Origin: Patiria pectinifera | Taxonomy: Eukaryota; Echinodermata; Asteroidea; Valvatida; Asterinidae | Direction of reading: 5' to 3' | Assembly: GCA_029964075.1 (NCBI GenBank) | Contig: CM057140.1 | Span: 13,782,643 to 13,846,642 of the forward strand | Length of the DNA stretch: 64,000 nucleotides | Part shown: piece by piece, positions 34,136 through 45,696 of the stretch | Layout of the letters: every line of letters starts with the position of its first letter | How positions within the stretch are numbered: the stretch's first letter is position 1 | Notes under the pieces: model-generated | What the model was told of the DNA's origin: nothing | Databases searched by the model: none | Seen by the model: only the letters and a program-made list of their open reading frames with translations | Made by a program: the position numbers and the translations under genes

Positions 34136-34352
34136 AGTGGTCAATTGCATTCCTTGACCGATCAGTACTGAAGCATTAACCCCCTCCCATATTCTACCAC
34201 CTTAGCCCCGCCCCTCAGCCACTGAGTGGACATTGAGGAGGATGGCTGCCACTATATGGCCGTATTAGAGTGGTCAGTTCTATCCTTGACCACTACAGAT
34301 TCCCTTTAATAACCCCCTTCTGTTCGGCCTCTTAAGCTCCGCCCCTCTTGTA
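34093..34352 (+). repeat. Tandem duplication of the dynein stop codon region
   Basis: GCCACTAAGTGGGCTTTGAG..CGGCCCTACTAGAGTGGTCA at 34086-34143 recurs as GCCACTGAGTGGACATTGAG..TGGCCGTATTAGAGTGGTCA at 34217-34276, and the next 75 bases match too. The copy lies in the 3' UTR. Confidence 0.85.
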
Positions 34353-36518
34353 GTATACATCAAGCCACTTAAAAGTTTAAAATTTGCATATTTTCCAGAA
34401 CATTGAGTTGTTTTATTATAAGACATGTTCTGAGAACTTGGATATTAAGAAGTGCCTCCGTCCAATAAATTTCTTTTTTTCTACATTTGCAAATATTTTG
34501 CAAAAACATTCAATAATTTGTAAAATATATTTTATTGTAAAATGAGTGATAAACGTTTCTTGATAAATGTGTTTATATTATATTAAAGTATGGTTTGGGG
34601 AATGCATATTATTGTTGAATATTCTGATGTTTTATGATTTTTTTCTGTACTTGTTGAATGAAATATTTTTTCACTAATTAATAACAAACAATTTTGTATT
34701 TTTAACTTGCGCATTCCTTTGAATTATATCCATGGGACAAAAATTATTGAATATTAACAAAATTTGTTGTAAATATTGTAGATATAAATGATTTGTTTCT
34801 TTCCGTCCACTTCATCGATTTGGAATTCTATTTATTTTATGAGGACAAACATTCAGTTGTTTATTAATCACTGTTCATAAAATCCATCTGGAAAATCTCG
34901 ATCAAGCACGATGATGGTGCACAACATTTTCCATTACCTTTAAATAAAAATAACCTGATTTATTGAATTATTGAATAATTGAACAGTTGTCAACAAAACT
35001 GTGGAACTTGCTATTCCGTCTAAATGATGAGAAATTTTTTACATGATATAATATGTTATTGTTTGGTTTGTTGTTCAAATTGAAATTTTGTTGAACTTAA
35101 TAAAACAAAAATGTTTGTACAGTTTCAAAAATTACTTTTTGATTGATGTGTTCCTGAAAGAACAACTTTTTAAGCCCCCCCCCCCTATGATCCCTGTGGC
35201 TAGATACATTTCTAGAATTTTGTTAATTAACTGAGTTAATTGAAGCTACAACCAGTCATAAGCAGCGATTTTTCGGTCATTTTATGTAAAGATATCAATT
35301 TATTTACCTACATTGAGCGCAAAATTATTGCCGGAGGCTTCAACAGAGGGCGCCCTATTATATAAAATACGAGGAACGGAAAAACACGATGTGCGATGGG
35401 AGCGGCGAAAAGTCTGGTACCGGCTCGATGTTTTGCAGGACAAATCATGTAAGGTTCGAGGCGGTGACTCGACTTGCATTAGATGTCGGAACTGAGCAGT
35501 AAAACGACACGAGTGTGAAAAATAACGGGTAAATTTTGATATTTTGCTTGAGGTTTTGCATTGACACTCTCGTCACATTAAAACTAATTAAGTAAATGTT
35601 CTTTGTGAATGTGGTTTAGATCGGTTCAAAGTTATTCCAAGTGTTTTTGGAGGCCAAAATGAACAGCACGCCGCGCACTGTCATGTCTGTATATTTCGCA
35701 ATGTATTTGCATGGATTTTTGAGCAGCCGTCTTTTTTTGAATCGAAACGTTTCTTATTTCTAACTCTGTTTTTGATTTTACCCAACAATATTACATGGTT
35801 AAGTTAGCATTGTACTGTCCTCACAGACATGACAGAGGTTATGTGTCGTGTAAAAAGTGGAAATTATATTTTTAAATATTACATGTATTAATTACCTATT
35901 TCATTATTTTCCATTCACGACATGTTGCCACATTTGTAAATTGACTGACTGTTTATCATCAGATTCAGACCCTTTAAACCTACGCGATCCTATTTCTATG
36001 CACTCGCCGGCGCAGATCACTTTTAATTTGCGTTTAACAATGCGCACGCATTGCATAGCGCTGTCAGTGTCTGTGCAGAATATGGATGATCGAGGATACA
36101 TGAAATTATTTCACAAATATAATAGTTTTAATACCCACAGCTAATTACCAAGTAGCATTTCAGTAGTCAGAATAATATAATTCCACATGACCAGCTGCAT
36201 GACCAGCACACAAACAAAACAAACAATTTATTTTAAACCGGTTTACAACATTTTTGTTTGTTCATGAGCTGGCATGCCTCTGCAAATGTGCAGCATTCGT
36301 CACGGTAAAAATGTCCCCAAAAACACTCACTGCACATATTCAGTGCCGTTTCAACAACAAAAGTAATCGGGGACACCGGTTCACAGTCAAACATCCACCG
36401 GCACTGCCCTTGTAAAATGATTCAGTTATGTTGTGTAAAACTTTGCCTTCGAGCTTAAACTGAATACTAGAGATTAGAATTATTAGTATTTTGTTCTCAT
36501 TTTTGTGCATTTTTGTAG
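34136..36518. other. Dynein 3' region and upstream region of the USP45 gene
   Basis: The first kilobase is dynein 3' UTR and flank, including a tandem copy of the stop region at about 34219-34350. Around 35330-35500 GC rises and a CTCF-like motif (AACAGAGGGCGCC, about 35342-35354) is followed at once by a TATA-like stretch. This may be the USP45 promoter and a non-coding first exon. An acceptor-like TTTTTGTAG ends at 36518, just before the start-codon exon. Confidence 0.4.
34464..34469 (+). promoter_or_regulatory. Candidate polyadenylation signals of the dynein gene
   Basis: AATAAA 330 bases after the stop. Further AATAAA hexamers lie at 34943-34948 and 35099-35104. The 3' region to about 35150 is very AT-rich, as in animal 3' UTRs. 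Confidence 0.5.
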
Positions 36519-36559
36519 TTATCTTCTAATGTGAGGTTCAAAGATCGTAAGATTTTTCA

Positions 36560-39500
36560 ATGCGTGTGAAAGAGCACCCCACTTCAGCTGAGATGGGCAA
36601 GAAACGCAATAAGACCAAGCAAAACGACTACCATAACACATCCGACGAGGATATCTTAAAAGGTGGGTGCTGGTTTGAGAAGAAATGGAGGGGAAATTTT
36701 TTTAACCAGTTTGCGCCGGGATTATTTTGACATTGACCGGACCCTGGCGCGGGATTGTTTTCATGAACCTCGATGCCAGACGGGTTCAGGCCGTCAACTG
36801 TGGTTAACACATCCTGATATTTCCGGCCTCGCTCGGGTCGCAGACAGATCTTTCCAGCCTCGCTCGTTGTAGTTAAGCTGTCATCCATTCCGGAAACAGT
36901 AAAACCTTTGCGTGTAAACACGTCATCCGACGTGGACTGGGTAAGAAAAAGACAGGAGAATGCATTCTCGTTGCAAAAGGTGTTTTTTTTTTAACATTTC
37001 CTTAGTTCTGTTTCTTACAAACATTGAATTTGACTGTTGGACTGATTGACCATTTCACTGATTCTCTCATTGCAACACGATGACCTATAAAATGGCATTG
37101 CAAAAATTATTCAAACTTTTGTTTATTGGCTGTGGTACCGACTGTTACATTAGACACAAACCGGCCAGCCGACCCCAGCAAGCACGGTGGTCAAGTTGTT
37201 AAAGACGTCTGCACTAGTAAGCAGGAGGTTGTGGGTTCGAGTCCCACTCGAGTGACCTTGTGACATTTTCTCCCAAACCCGGGGAAAACACTGAGTATAC
37301 AGTTTTTATAAATACGTCGGGATATCAAAAAAAACATTCAATTTTATGTGAATAGAACAACTTATGTAAATTCTTTCCTTTTTTTCTTCCAGGAAAGACC
37401 TGTGCTCATATCGAGAAAGCTGTCAATTTATCCGGGGTCAAGAAGGGTCTCAAGCAAGCTGGCGGAATCTCCAAGCTCGGGCAGTGCTTGGTGAGTTGAC
37501 CATAAATATTCTGATCAACTTCAACTGTTCCCGTCCCTTAAGATGTAACGACATCTTCAGTCCATCCAAAAATATGACTGATATGACTGATGGAACGTCT
37601 ACATGAATGATAGAGGTCGATTTACAAGAACATGTGAAGGACTAGCTGCAAGCACTTCTCACTGTTTACCATTTTTAAACTGTATTTGGGTCATTCTATA
37701 AATCTTGGTTCCAAAGTGTGACCTTTTTCCTGTCCCTGTTACCTTGGTACTTTGTAATTTGCCATTCAAGTATCTATTAAGAATGACTTCAAAAGATTTT
37801 GTATTTGTTGGGTAGGTAGTTTGCTATTCATGTGCACTCGTGGGGAACCACTGCATTAAGAAGTGCATCTAGAATTGTAAAATCATACATGTCGGTTGTA
37901 ACAGGGACAGGAAAAATGTAGACTCCAAATTTAACCCTAACTCCCTAGGCCTTTTTGCTAGGATGTAGCCTCAATCCTGCAAAATCCTCCAATTGGCCTC
38001 ATGGAAAAATAGCATATAGCATCAATCCTGCAAATTCCTCCGTTGTTTCTTGAGTATGGTCCATGGAGGGGTGACCACTGCCTGAATCCTGCAAAATCCT
38101 CCGGCTATGACTGTCAATAGGCTGAGGCAGAGGCAGTGACATCCTGGAGAAGTGCGGAGGATGTCAAGTATAATCAAGGACTAAATTTATGCATGGCTGA
38201 GCATAAACAACACAAGGTCCGGCCCAAGACCTTGACACAGTGCATACTCCGAAATAAGCAACCCACTTTTGCCATGTAACCTCAATTCTGCAAATTCCTC
38301 CAATTTGCAAAAAGGATTTTGGAGGATTTGGGATGGTTTGGGTTAAGAAGTGCATCTAGAATTATAAAATCATACATGTCGGTTGTAACAGGGACAGGAA
38401 AAAATGAAGACTCCAAATTTATAGAATGACCCGTTTGCAAATGGAACTCGTTGGTCCCTCAGTGTCAATGCTCTCTCAATTCCCACCATTGACAGGGTGC
38501 TTTATGCACTGAGTCCTTAACTATATCACTCTTCTTTTCCTTTTTTTCCCCCCAAGTCATGTGTGAATGACAAAGGAGCAGCAGACAAGCATTCAGCAGC
38601 CTCCAGCGATGACAGCGTGGATCATCCTGGCAACACCACCTGGCTATGTCTCGTCTGCGGTAACCAGGTGAGACTCGCAAATTGACTTTGTCCGTGGCCC
38701 ATGTTCGAATCCAACCCAGGCCAGCATATGGATTGGGTTTTCAGTCCCGACGTGATTCTCCGTAGGTTTTTCTTTAGTGCTTCCAAGCTAAAATCCAGTG
38801 GACTTTTGAAGAATCCTTGGTTTCATTACAAAAAAAGAAAGAGTTAAAAATAAAATATAATTCGATTGAATAAAAGAATCTGAAAATTCTTTCTAAACTA
38901 TTGTATATAATCTAACTATAATCTGAAGTTGATGAAAGAAATTCACTGGAGTTTTTTTTTTTTTAACATGCGTCCTCCAGATCTGTAAAAATAATTTGGA
39001 GGTCGCAGGTTCAAACCCGTTCTAGTCAATTTCTTTGTTCAACTTAAAAATTATTATGATGTACCTAGTCAGTTTCCATTTAAATATTTAGAGAAATCAA
39101 GATTTACAAATGATTTAGCCTCTATCTAAATTCTCATACCTCTGTTTCCCATGGTAGGGCTGTGGGCGTGGTTCCCAGCACCAGCATGCGCTCAAGCACT
39201 ACGAGACCCCGCGGAGTACCAGCCACACCTTGTCGCTCTGCCTGGACAACATGGCCGTCTGGTGTTACAAGTGCGACGAGAGCGTCTACCCTGACGACAG
39301 TCGTAAGCTGCTGGAATGCGTGGAGTGGATCCGTAAAGAGATGGGGGCTCCTAAACTGCCCGGTAAGACAAGAAGTTTTTAATTTATCCCATGACAATTC
39401 CAATCTCATCAAAATGTTCCTTTGTGACAACTCACCCGCTTCCCCCAAGTATATGAACATTGTCTGAAAATATCTTCTGGTAGAAAGTTAAACCCTAACA

Positions 39501-42500
39501 GTCCTGAATCCTCCAATTTCAATATGATTTTGCACACCCCCTAGGGAGTTAGGGAAGATAGCTCAAAATTTTCAGTTTGCTATAAATGTGGGCGACTCTT
39601 GTCTGAAAAAAACTTACAGCAGTACGTACATTTTCAACATTAACATATTTTTACCGAGTTTTGAAATTCTCAAAAATACCCGCTTCCTTTCAGTTATAAA
39701 GAAGAAATCTAAAGACTCGGACAGTGAGACCACCCCGGTCAAAGTCCCATCGGTCAGCAGTGGTGGAAGCACCAACAGCATTAAAGCGGACGGAATAACG
39801 CGAGTCAAGGTGGGTCGGATATTCAAGATATTTTTTTAACAGACTAAAAATTTCAGAGTAAAGGCTGGTTCCTTCTTCATGTGAGTGCAGATATGAAGTG
39901 AAACTGATGTCAGAAAACATTCGCTGCGGAATTCGCCGGAGTTGAAATGTGTTCAACTGTTGCAAATTCGTAGTGTGAATACTTGTCGAGATGTCCCAAA
40001 TTTGCGTTCACTTTTGCACTAAGTACGAGACCCGGCCTTAAAGCTGATCATATAGTTCGAGTATAGAAGTTTCTACAAGCGACCAAATAATACATGTTGT
40101 TTTGTACAACATTTTAGTATTTTGAAAACAACTCGCAGAAATAACCAGATTTAGGAAAAGCAGTCATGAACTTTATTACACCTTCTTGGAGCTCAAACTT
40201 GAGGGAATTTTTAATAAACATTTTTTGGCCGAGAAAATATTGACTTTGTTGGTTTTTTCTTCAACAGGGTCTGAACAATCTCGGGAACACATGCTTCTTC
40301 AATGCCGTCATGCAGGTATGTTACTTCCAACAAAAGCTCGCAAACTGCAAATTTTTCAACGTCGCGATCTGCCATATGCTTATGTAAACTGAACCACATT
40401 CATTTCAAATTGTGAGACTCTGTCCAGTTGAAAGCTACAAAACTCGCCTCTGAATAACACATTTTTGTTCCTCATCCCCAAGAATATCACCCAGACCAAC
40501 GTCCTCCGGGAACTGCTGCACGAGAAGTGGACCGTCGGGAAGGAGGTCAGCGTTCCGGACGACACCCACTTGGTCACACTCAACACCGACCCCGCCGGAC
40601 AGATGCACTTTTCATTTGACACGCCCAAGAAGGTGGAGGAACTCATTGAACCTGTGGTGAGTTGAATTAGGAGGCGGGACTTCTTTGGAAGGGGCGGGAC
40701 TTCTGTGGAAGAGGCGGGACTTCTGTTAAAGAGGCGGGACTTCTGTTAAAGTTAAAGAGGCAGGACTTCTGTGGAAGGGGCGGGGCTTGAACATTTCCTC
40801 CATAGCTGCTTAACATAGAAATTTGCTAAGCATAGAAAATATCTGCTTAGCACAAACTGGTTACCGGCCAAAATTGCATGCAGTGTACATTGCTTGTAAC
40901 TGGTTCTCCGCCCCCTATTTGTTTAGCGCATAATTTTCTAAGCAACGTTTTCTGCTTAGCAACTAACTGAAATCAAGCCCATGATGGCAATAAGACAGAT
41001 TTGCTTCTTGTTTTTGTTGTGTTTGTATTTTCAGGCGCCAGTTACCGTCAGTCTTCCGGCGCCGGGGTCGTTGACCTCGTCCCTCATCAGCTTCCTGGAC
41101 GAGATGAACAAGGCGGGCAAGAGCACCATCATCAACCCACGAGGGCTGTTCAACCAGATCTGCCAAAAGTAAGACGATCGTTCAGTCAATCAAACCTAAA
41201 TTGGTTTTAAAATATCAAGTAAATAAATTTTGATGTTTTGAGAAATTTCCACCTTACATGCCGTTCTGTTTCCTTTGAGCATTGACCGATGCAGAGTTCG
41301 AATCTTGAACATGATAACGTATGTACTCAGGTGGGACTTGAACCCTTGACCTCCTATTAACTTTGTGTTGCTGTCTTCATTTGCAGAGCCTCACGGTTCA
41401 AAGGTTACCAGCAGCAGGACAGTCATGAGCTTCTCCGATATCTGCTGGACGGAATGAGAGCTGAAGAGATCAAGGTAGGATTTGTGTACGGAACACGACA
41501 ATAAGAAATAATTGTTTATTAACGATTGAAAGATCGAAACCGGGAAGTCAACCTAGCAAGTGCAGGAATTTGGTGGTTTAGATTTCTGCACCAGTAAGGA
41601 GTGGGTCTTAGGTTTGAATCAAACCCAAGGTATCTTGTTTATTTTTGTTCACGTGGTCGCAAAGAGCATTGAGTTTAACAATTCAATTTAGTAAAAGGCA
41701 AGAAAAAGAAAAAAACTTCTAAGTCTCTTTTAAGCCTAGTTCACAGACCAAGACCCATTCTAAGTTTGTAACGGCAAAGAAGGGTTACCTAAACTCCCAA
41801 GTTGCTCAATATTCTAATTGAACGTCTTTTTGTTTTGTTTACAGAGGATGCAAGAGGCCATCTTGGCTCACTTTGACATCAAGGGGTCAAAGGTCAAGAA
41901 CCTGGATGAGGCCACCAAGAAGAAGATCAAAGCCTACGGCCAGCACTGCAGGCACACGTTTGTTGATAGCGTGTTCAGCGGTCAACTACTTAGCTCAGTT
42001 CACTGTAACGAATGCCAAGTGGTAAGCACCAAAATTCGGATGCCTTTCTAAAAAAAAAAAAGCAAATTCGTTTTGGAAACCCCATAGATTGTTTGAAAGT
42101 TGTGACCAGGGTTCGAATCCCGCTGAGGCACGCTGGTTTAGGTTCCTACCCTTGTAACTCCTTGTGCATGTATTTTTGAAATTGCATTATCCATCCTTTT
42201 GTTTGGAATGTTTTGGATTTCGCATTTTTGCATCAGGATATTTAATTGTTATTATTGTCATTGCTTTATCCATAGATATTGAGCTATGCCTTTGAATTAT
42301 TTGTTTGATTGTAAAGTTGAATATTGAGGATGATTAAATACAGGGATGTCTCATTGTTTGACAGGTATCAGAAGTACTGGAGCCATTCCTCGATCTGTCT
42401 CTGCCCATTGTTGAATCTAAGGTATGTAAACTTGTTCAGCATGTCAGACAGTTATGAAAGAGATAACAAAGAAAAGAAGATTTAACATAATTAGGATGTA

Positions 42501-45500
42501 AATTCATAACTGTTATGTTACAGTAGCCACAATAGCCTGGAAGTTCTGTGCAATTCTTCACTGATTGTAAAATTTTGAGATTTTTGTTGTTGTTGATAGG
42601 GCAAAAGGAATACCGCACCCCCTCGGCCATCTGAAAAACAGACACTCCTGGAAAAGAGTTCAGAGGTCGCAGCGCCAGCTGCCCAGGCAACGGGGTCAAA
42701 GGACAGCGAGAACAAACAGAGCAAGCACCAGATACAGAAAGCACGCGAGAAGGCTAAACGGGATGCAAAGGTGAGATGCGTTGCCATAGTAACAAAGGTC
42801 AAAGATTAAAGTTCAAAGCTGAAGAAAATGCTTGAGATGTTATATAAGGAAGTGTTGAACGTTCTCGATTTTCTGTTCTGTTGCTTACAGCGGAAACATC
42901 GGAAATCTCAGAGCAGTCAAAATGATTCAACCAATCAGGGTGGAGTAGCGGGAACTCCCGCCCAATCAGATGAGGACGAGGCATTCCAAGATTCAAATGA
43001 TGCCGACAGTGAAACGTCACTCTTTGATCGTCCGGGTCGGAAAAGCAGCGTGGATTTCACCAGAACCGTTCGAACGACGGGATCCTCCTACGGTCTTTCA
43101 AACAAAGCGAACAATCCTGGAGTGGAGGCTAGCAAAGACAAAACATTGTCGGGTGGCGCAGCAAAAGACGAATCAAATCCAGGAAGGACTAAGAACCACC
43201 AGGGCCCGCCGGAAATCGACACGGACGAAGAAACTGACAATCTCGTTGGCCGCATGAAAGGCGTGACGCTGAACGAAAAGACCGCGGCGGCGAAAAACCT
43301 TCCCACCACAAGCAAAACAACTCTCGCAGCCACCTCGTCGGAGAACACCAACGAGAATGTCTCCGAATTGGCCCGGAGCAGCTCTGATTCCCACGGGAGC
43401 ACGTCGAAACTGGCCGACGAACAAACCTCAAAACCGGAGCGCGTAGCTTGTAACGGACTCGGCAGCAGTACGGGAGACAGCACGAGCAGTACTAAAGACA
43501 CCATTGTCCCCGCCAACCCTAAGAACCAATCTGAGGTCACGGAGAACGTCTCGGAAGCCAGCAAGTCCAACGTCGCCTGTGGCTACACCCCGGCAGTCCG
43601 GCTGGCCAAGCAAGAGGACTTCTCTCCTCCACTCTCCCCGGCCTCGCCGACCCGCTCTCGTGTCATGTCCACCCTGGCCCCTCGCTACCAGGGCAAGTCG
43701 CTGGAGTGTTCGGTGGAGTCCTGTCTCAGTCAGTTCACGGTGCCAGAGTGGCTGACGGGAGCCAACCGATTCGGCTGTGAGCACTGTTCCAAAAACACTG
43801 GTAAGCATAACATCACTCCTGTTTGTATAGTACCTGAGCAGCGACCTCACTAGGCATACCTAATGGTGGTGCTCTCTGCGCTTAATGAAATGATAGGAAT
43901 TCCCCATGCTAAAAAAACATGATACACAGTCCTGGAAATGGAATATAAAGCCATGTCTGAATTACTTGGCTGTGGCTAGAAATTACACACGCACCTATGG
44001 AAGAGGCTGCAGCGTCTCCCCATAGACCTGTGTGTTTTTTGTTTTTTTTCAGCCGTAGCCAAGTAGTTCGGATACAGCCTAGTAATCATTTTTATCTTCC
44101 CCACCCTTGCGGAAAAGTTCTGCTACCCTTAATTTTGTCTAAAACGTCTCCCACTCTGAACTTATATCCTGGGGAGACTAAAGCTAGGAAATCGACTTTG
44201 CTAAAACTTTTATCTAAAACAAATGTCTTTTTTTTCCGGCACATTTTTTAAGCTTTTAAAACCTTTTGAAGCTCTGTGTACTTTTGTTAACAACACAAAA
44301 ACAAAAGAATACTGCAAACAAGATTTTTTGGAAATCTTAATTTCAGATAAGGACAAGGAGAAGAAGGTTGTCTACACCGACGCCAGCAAGCAGCTCCTTA
44401 TTCACCAGCCACCGTCAATCTTAACACTTCATCTCAAGCGATTCCAACAGGTAGGTGACCTCTCAACTTCGACATCTGATTGTTTTTGGTGAGGTCACCA
44501 GGGACAGGCAAAAGTTTGGTACTCTTTTTTAACATCATCTGTTCTTAATTTCTGTAAAGTCATAACCCTGTCTGAAAAAGTAAAATTAGTGTCTGGAAAA
44601 CAACAACACTTAAAAAAAAAAAATGCACCTCACTAATATTCAAGGTGACTCCTGAATATTTGTCCAATATTTAGGTTACACTTTTGAAGAAACACAATTT
44701 TGGGCACATCTCACATCTGTTGAAGAAGTGTCCTTTTTTTTTTTTTTAATAAACAGGTTTTTTTTCCAGAAGTGCTCTTTGTCTGGTTGATAACATTGTA
44801 ATTATGTTATATGGTTTACTGGGTGTCATTGATAAATGGTTTTTCCTTGACGGGCAGGTTGGGTACTCGTTACGGAAGATCACACGTCACATCAACTTCC
44901 CATTGGTCCTTGATCTAGCACCCTTCTGCAGCACCTCATGTAAAGTAAGTATCCATTGACATTGTCTCCCATTTTTACGGAACTTAAACCACGAAAGACA
45001 ACACAAATCTTGGAAATCTTTCTGGTTTCATGCTGAGATTGTGACTGTTTTGCACCGTGAATAATTTTTTTTCAATATTCTTTTCAATTATTTTTATTGA
45101 CTTCACAGACATAACTTTTACTTTCCGCTTAACTTTGTACCTTTGGACACATTTTTGATGTGATGGGTTGAAGCTAGACACAATGTAGTTTTTGTGAGGA
45201 TAATGATAATCAGTGTATTTTGTCTCTTTTGCCTGCCATACTGTAAAACTATAAGAAATATATTTGTCTCTTTTGCCAGCCTTACAGTGACAGCAGTCAG
45301 CAGGTCCTGTATGCCCTTTACGGCATCGTTGAACACAGCGGGCGGTTGCACTTCGGCCACTACACAGCCTATGTCAAAGTCCGACAGCCTAGTGACCCGT
45401 TGCGGCAGTACGTCCACCGCATCCCACGCAACCTGAACAGCATAAACGAGCAGTGGAACAAGACCAACGGTTTAGTCAACGGGGAGGACTGCGGGGCCGG

Positions 45501-45696
45501 CTCTGCTGCCACGGCAACCGCTTCCTTAAACTCGCACGACAGCCACAACGCAGCAACCACGTCGTCGGCGAAACGAAAGATCACGCCGCCGGAAGGTAAA
45601 TGGTTCTACATCAGTGACTCGCACGTCAGCGAAGTGCAAGAGTCCAAGGTACTGGCCGCGCAGGCGTACATACTCTTCTATGAGCGAATACTATAG
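36560..45696 (+). CDS. USP45: Ubiquitin carboxyl-terminal hydrolase, USP45/USP16 type, 999 residues
   Basis: Sixteen exons join in frame: 36560-36662, 37393-37490, 38557-38667, 39158-39362, 39694-39809, 40268-40315, 40483-40656, 41035-41168, 41387-41474, 41845-42021, 42365-42421, 42600-42770, 42891-43800, 44347-44450, 44858-44944, 45280-45696. The start is the first ATG after an in-frame TAA at 36548; the MRVKEH beginning is like USP45, while the second Met (residue 12) gives an MGKKR start like USP16. An N-terminal ZnF-UBP (C38, H40, C66, C69, then [15 protein letters not shown]) precedes a split catalytic domain. The Cys box is [14 protein letters not shown] with C220, the His box is HFGHYTAY with H888, and the third residue is D974 in WFYISDSH. 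Two CxxC pairs (HCNEC, CEHC) fit the USP zinc site. The enzyme removes ubiquitin from substrates; USP16 acts on histone H2A and USP45 on ERCC1. One ancestral gene may stand for both. Confidence 0.9.
36703..36944 (+). mobile_element. MITE family with AACCAGTT ends, copy 2, in USP45 intron 1
   Basis: Same family and orientation as 22604-22827. It lies 40 bases after the first USP45 donor. Confidence 0.75.
37180..37325 (+). mobile_element. tRNA-derived SINE, second copy
   Basis: A box TGGTCAAGTTG, B box GGTTCGAGTCC (37234-37244), and the tail CACTGAGTATACAGTTT. Same family as 5245-5400. Confidence 0.8.
37688..38432. mobile_element. MITE with a second MITE nested inside
   Basis: Outer ends GGGTCATTCTATAAAT (37688-37703) and ATTTATAGAATGACCC (38417-38432) are exact inverted repeats, backed by CCTGTCCCTGTTAC / GTAACAGGGACAGG. 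Inside, a different element (about 37933-38344, AACCCTAAC... to ...GGTTTGGGTT) sits between two direct repeats of about 78 bp (37856-37933 and 38343-38421). Confidence 0.8.
40660..40790 (+). repeat. 20-bp minisatellite (GAGGCGGGACTTCTGT) after a USP45 donor
   Basis: About six GC-box-like units begin 5-10 bases after the donor at 40657. Confidence 0.85.
40795..40980 (+). repeat. GCTTAGCA-family repeat in a USP45 intron
   Basis: Full-length copy with CTGCTTAGCA arms and a GGTTACCGGCCAAAATTGCATG core. It shows the family also occurs outside the dynein gene. Confidence 0.8.
42600..43800 (+). other. USP45 exons 12-13: long low-complexity insertion in the catalytic domain
   Basis: Residues about 438-780, mostly from a single 910-nt exon, split the USP fold between LDLSLP and the [14 protein letters not shown] strand. 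The start is basic and KxR-rich ([18 protein letters not shown]); the rest is rich in S, T, N, E and D and looks disordered. USP16 and USP45 carry an insertion at the same place. Confidence 0.8.

Larger units (their letters stand above)
36560..39362 (+). other. USP45 exons 1-4: N-terminus and ZnF-UBP domain
   Basis: Residues 1-139. After a basic KKRNKTKQ start comes TCAHI (C38, H40) and QCLSC (C66, C69), then [20 protein letters not shown] with the zinc-binding Cys/His set, then [18 protein letters not shown] and [10 protein letters not shown]. The order matches the ZnF-UBP of USP16 and USP45, which binds the free C-terminus of ubiquitin in related proteins. Confidence 0.85.

Noticed and set aside
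43088-43570. 160-codon frame on the minus strand
   Set aside because: It is the antisense shadow of USP45 exon 13, whose codon use keeps the reverse frame open.
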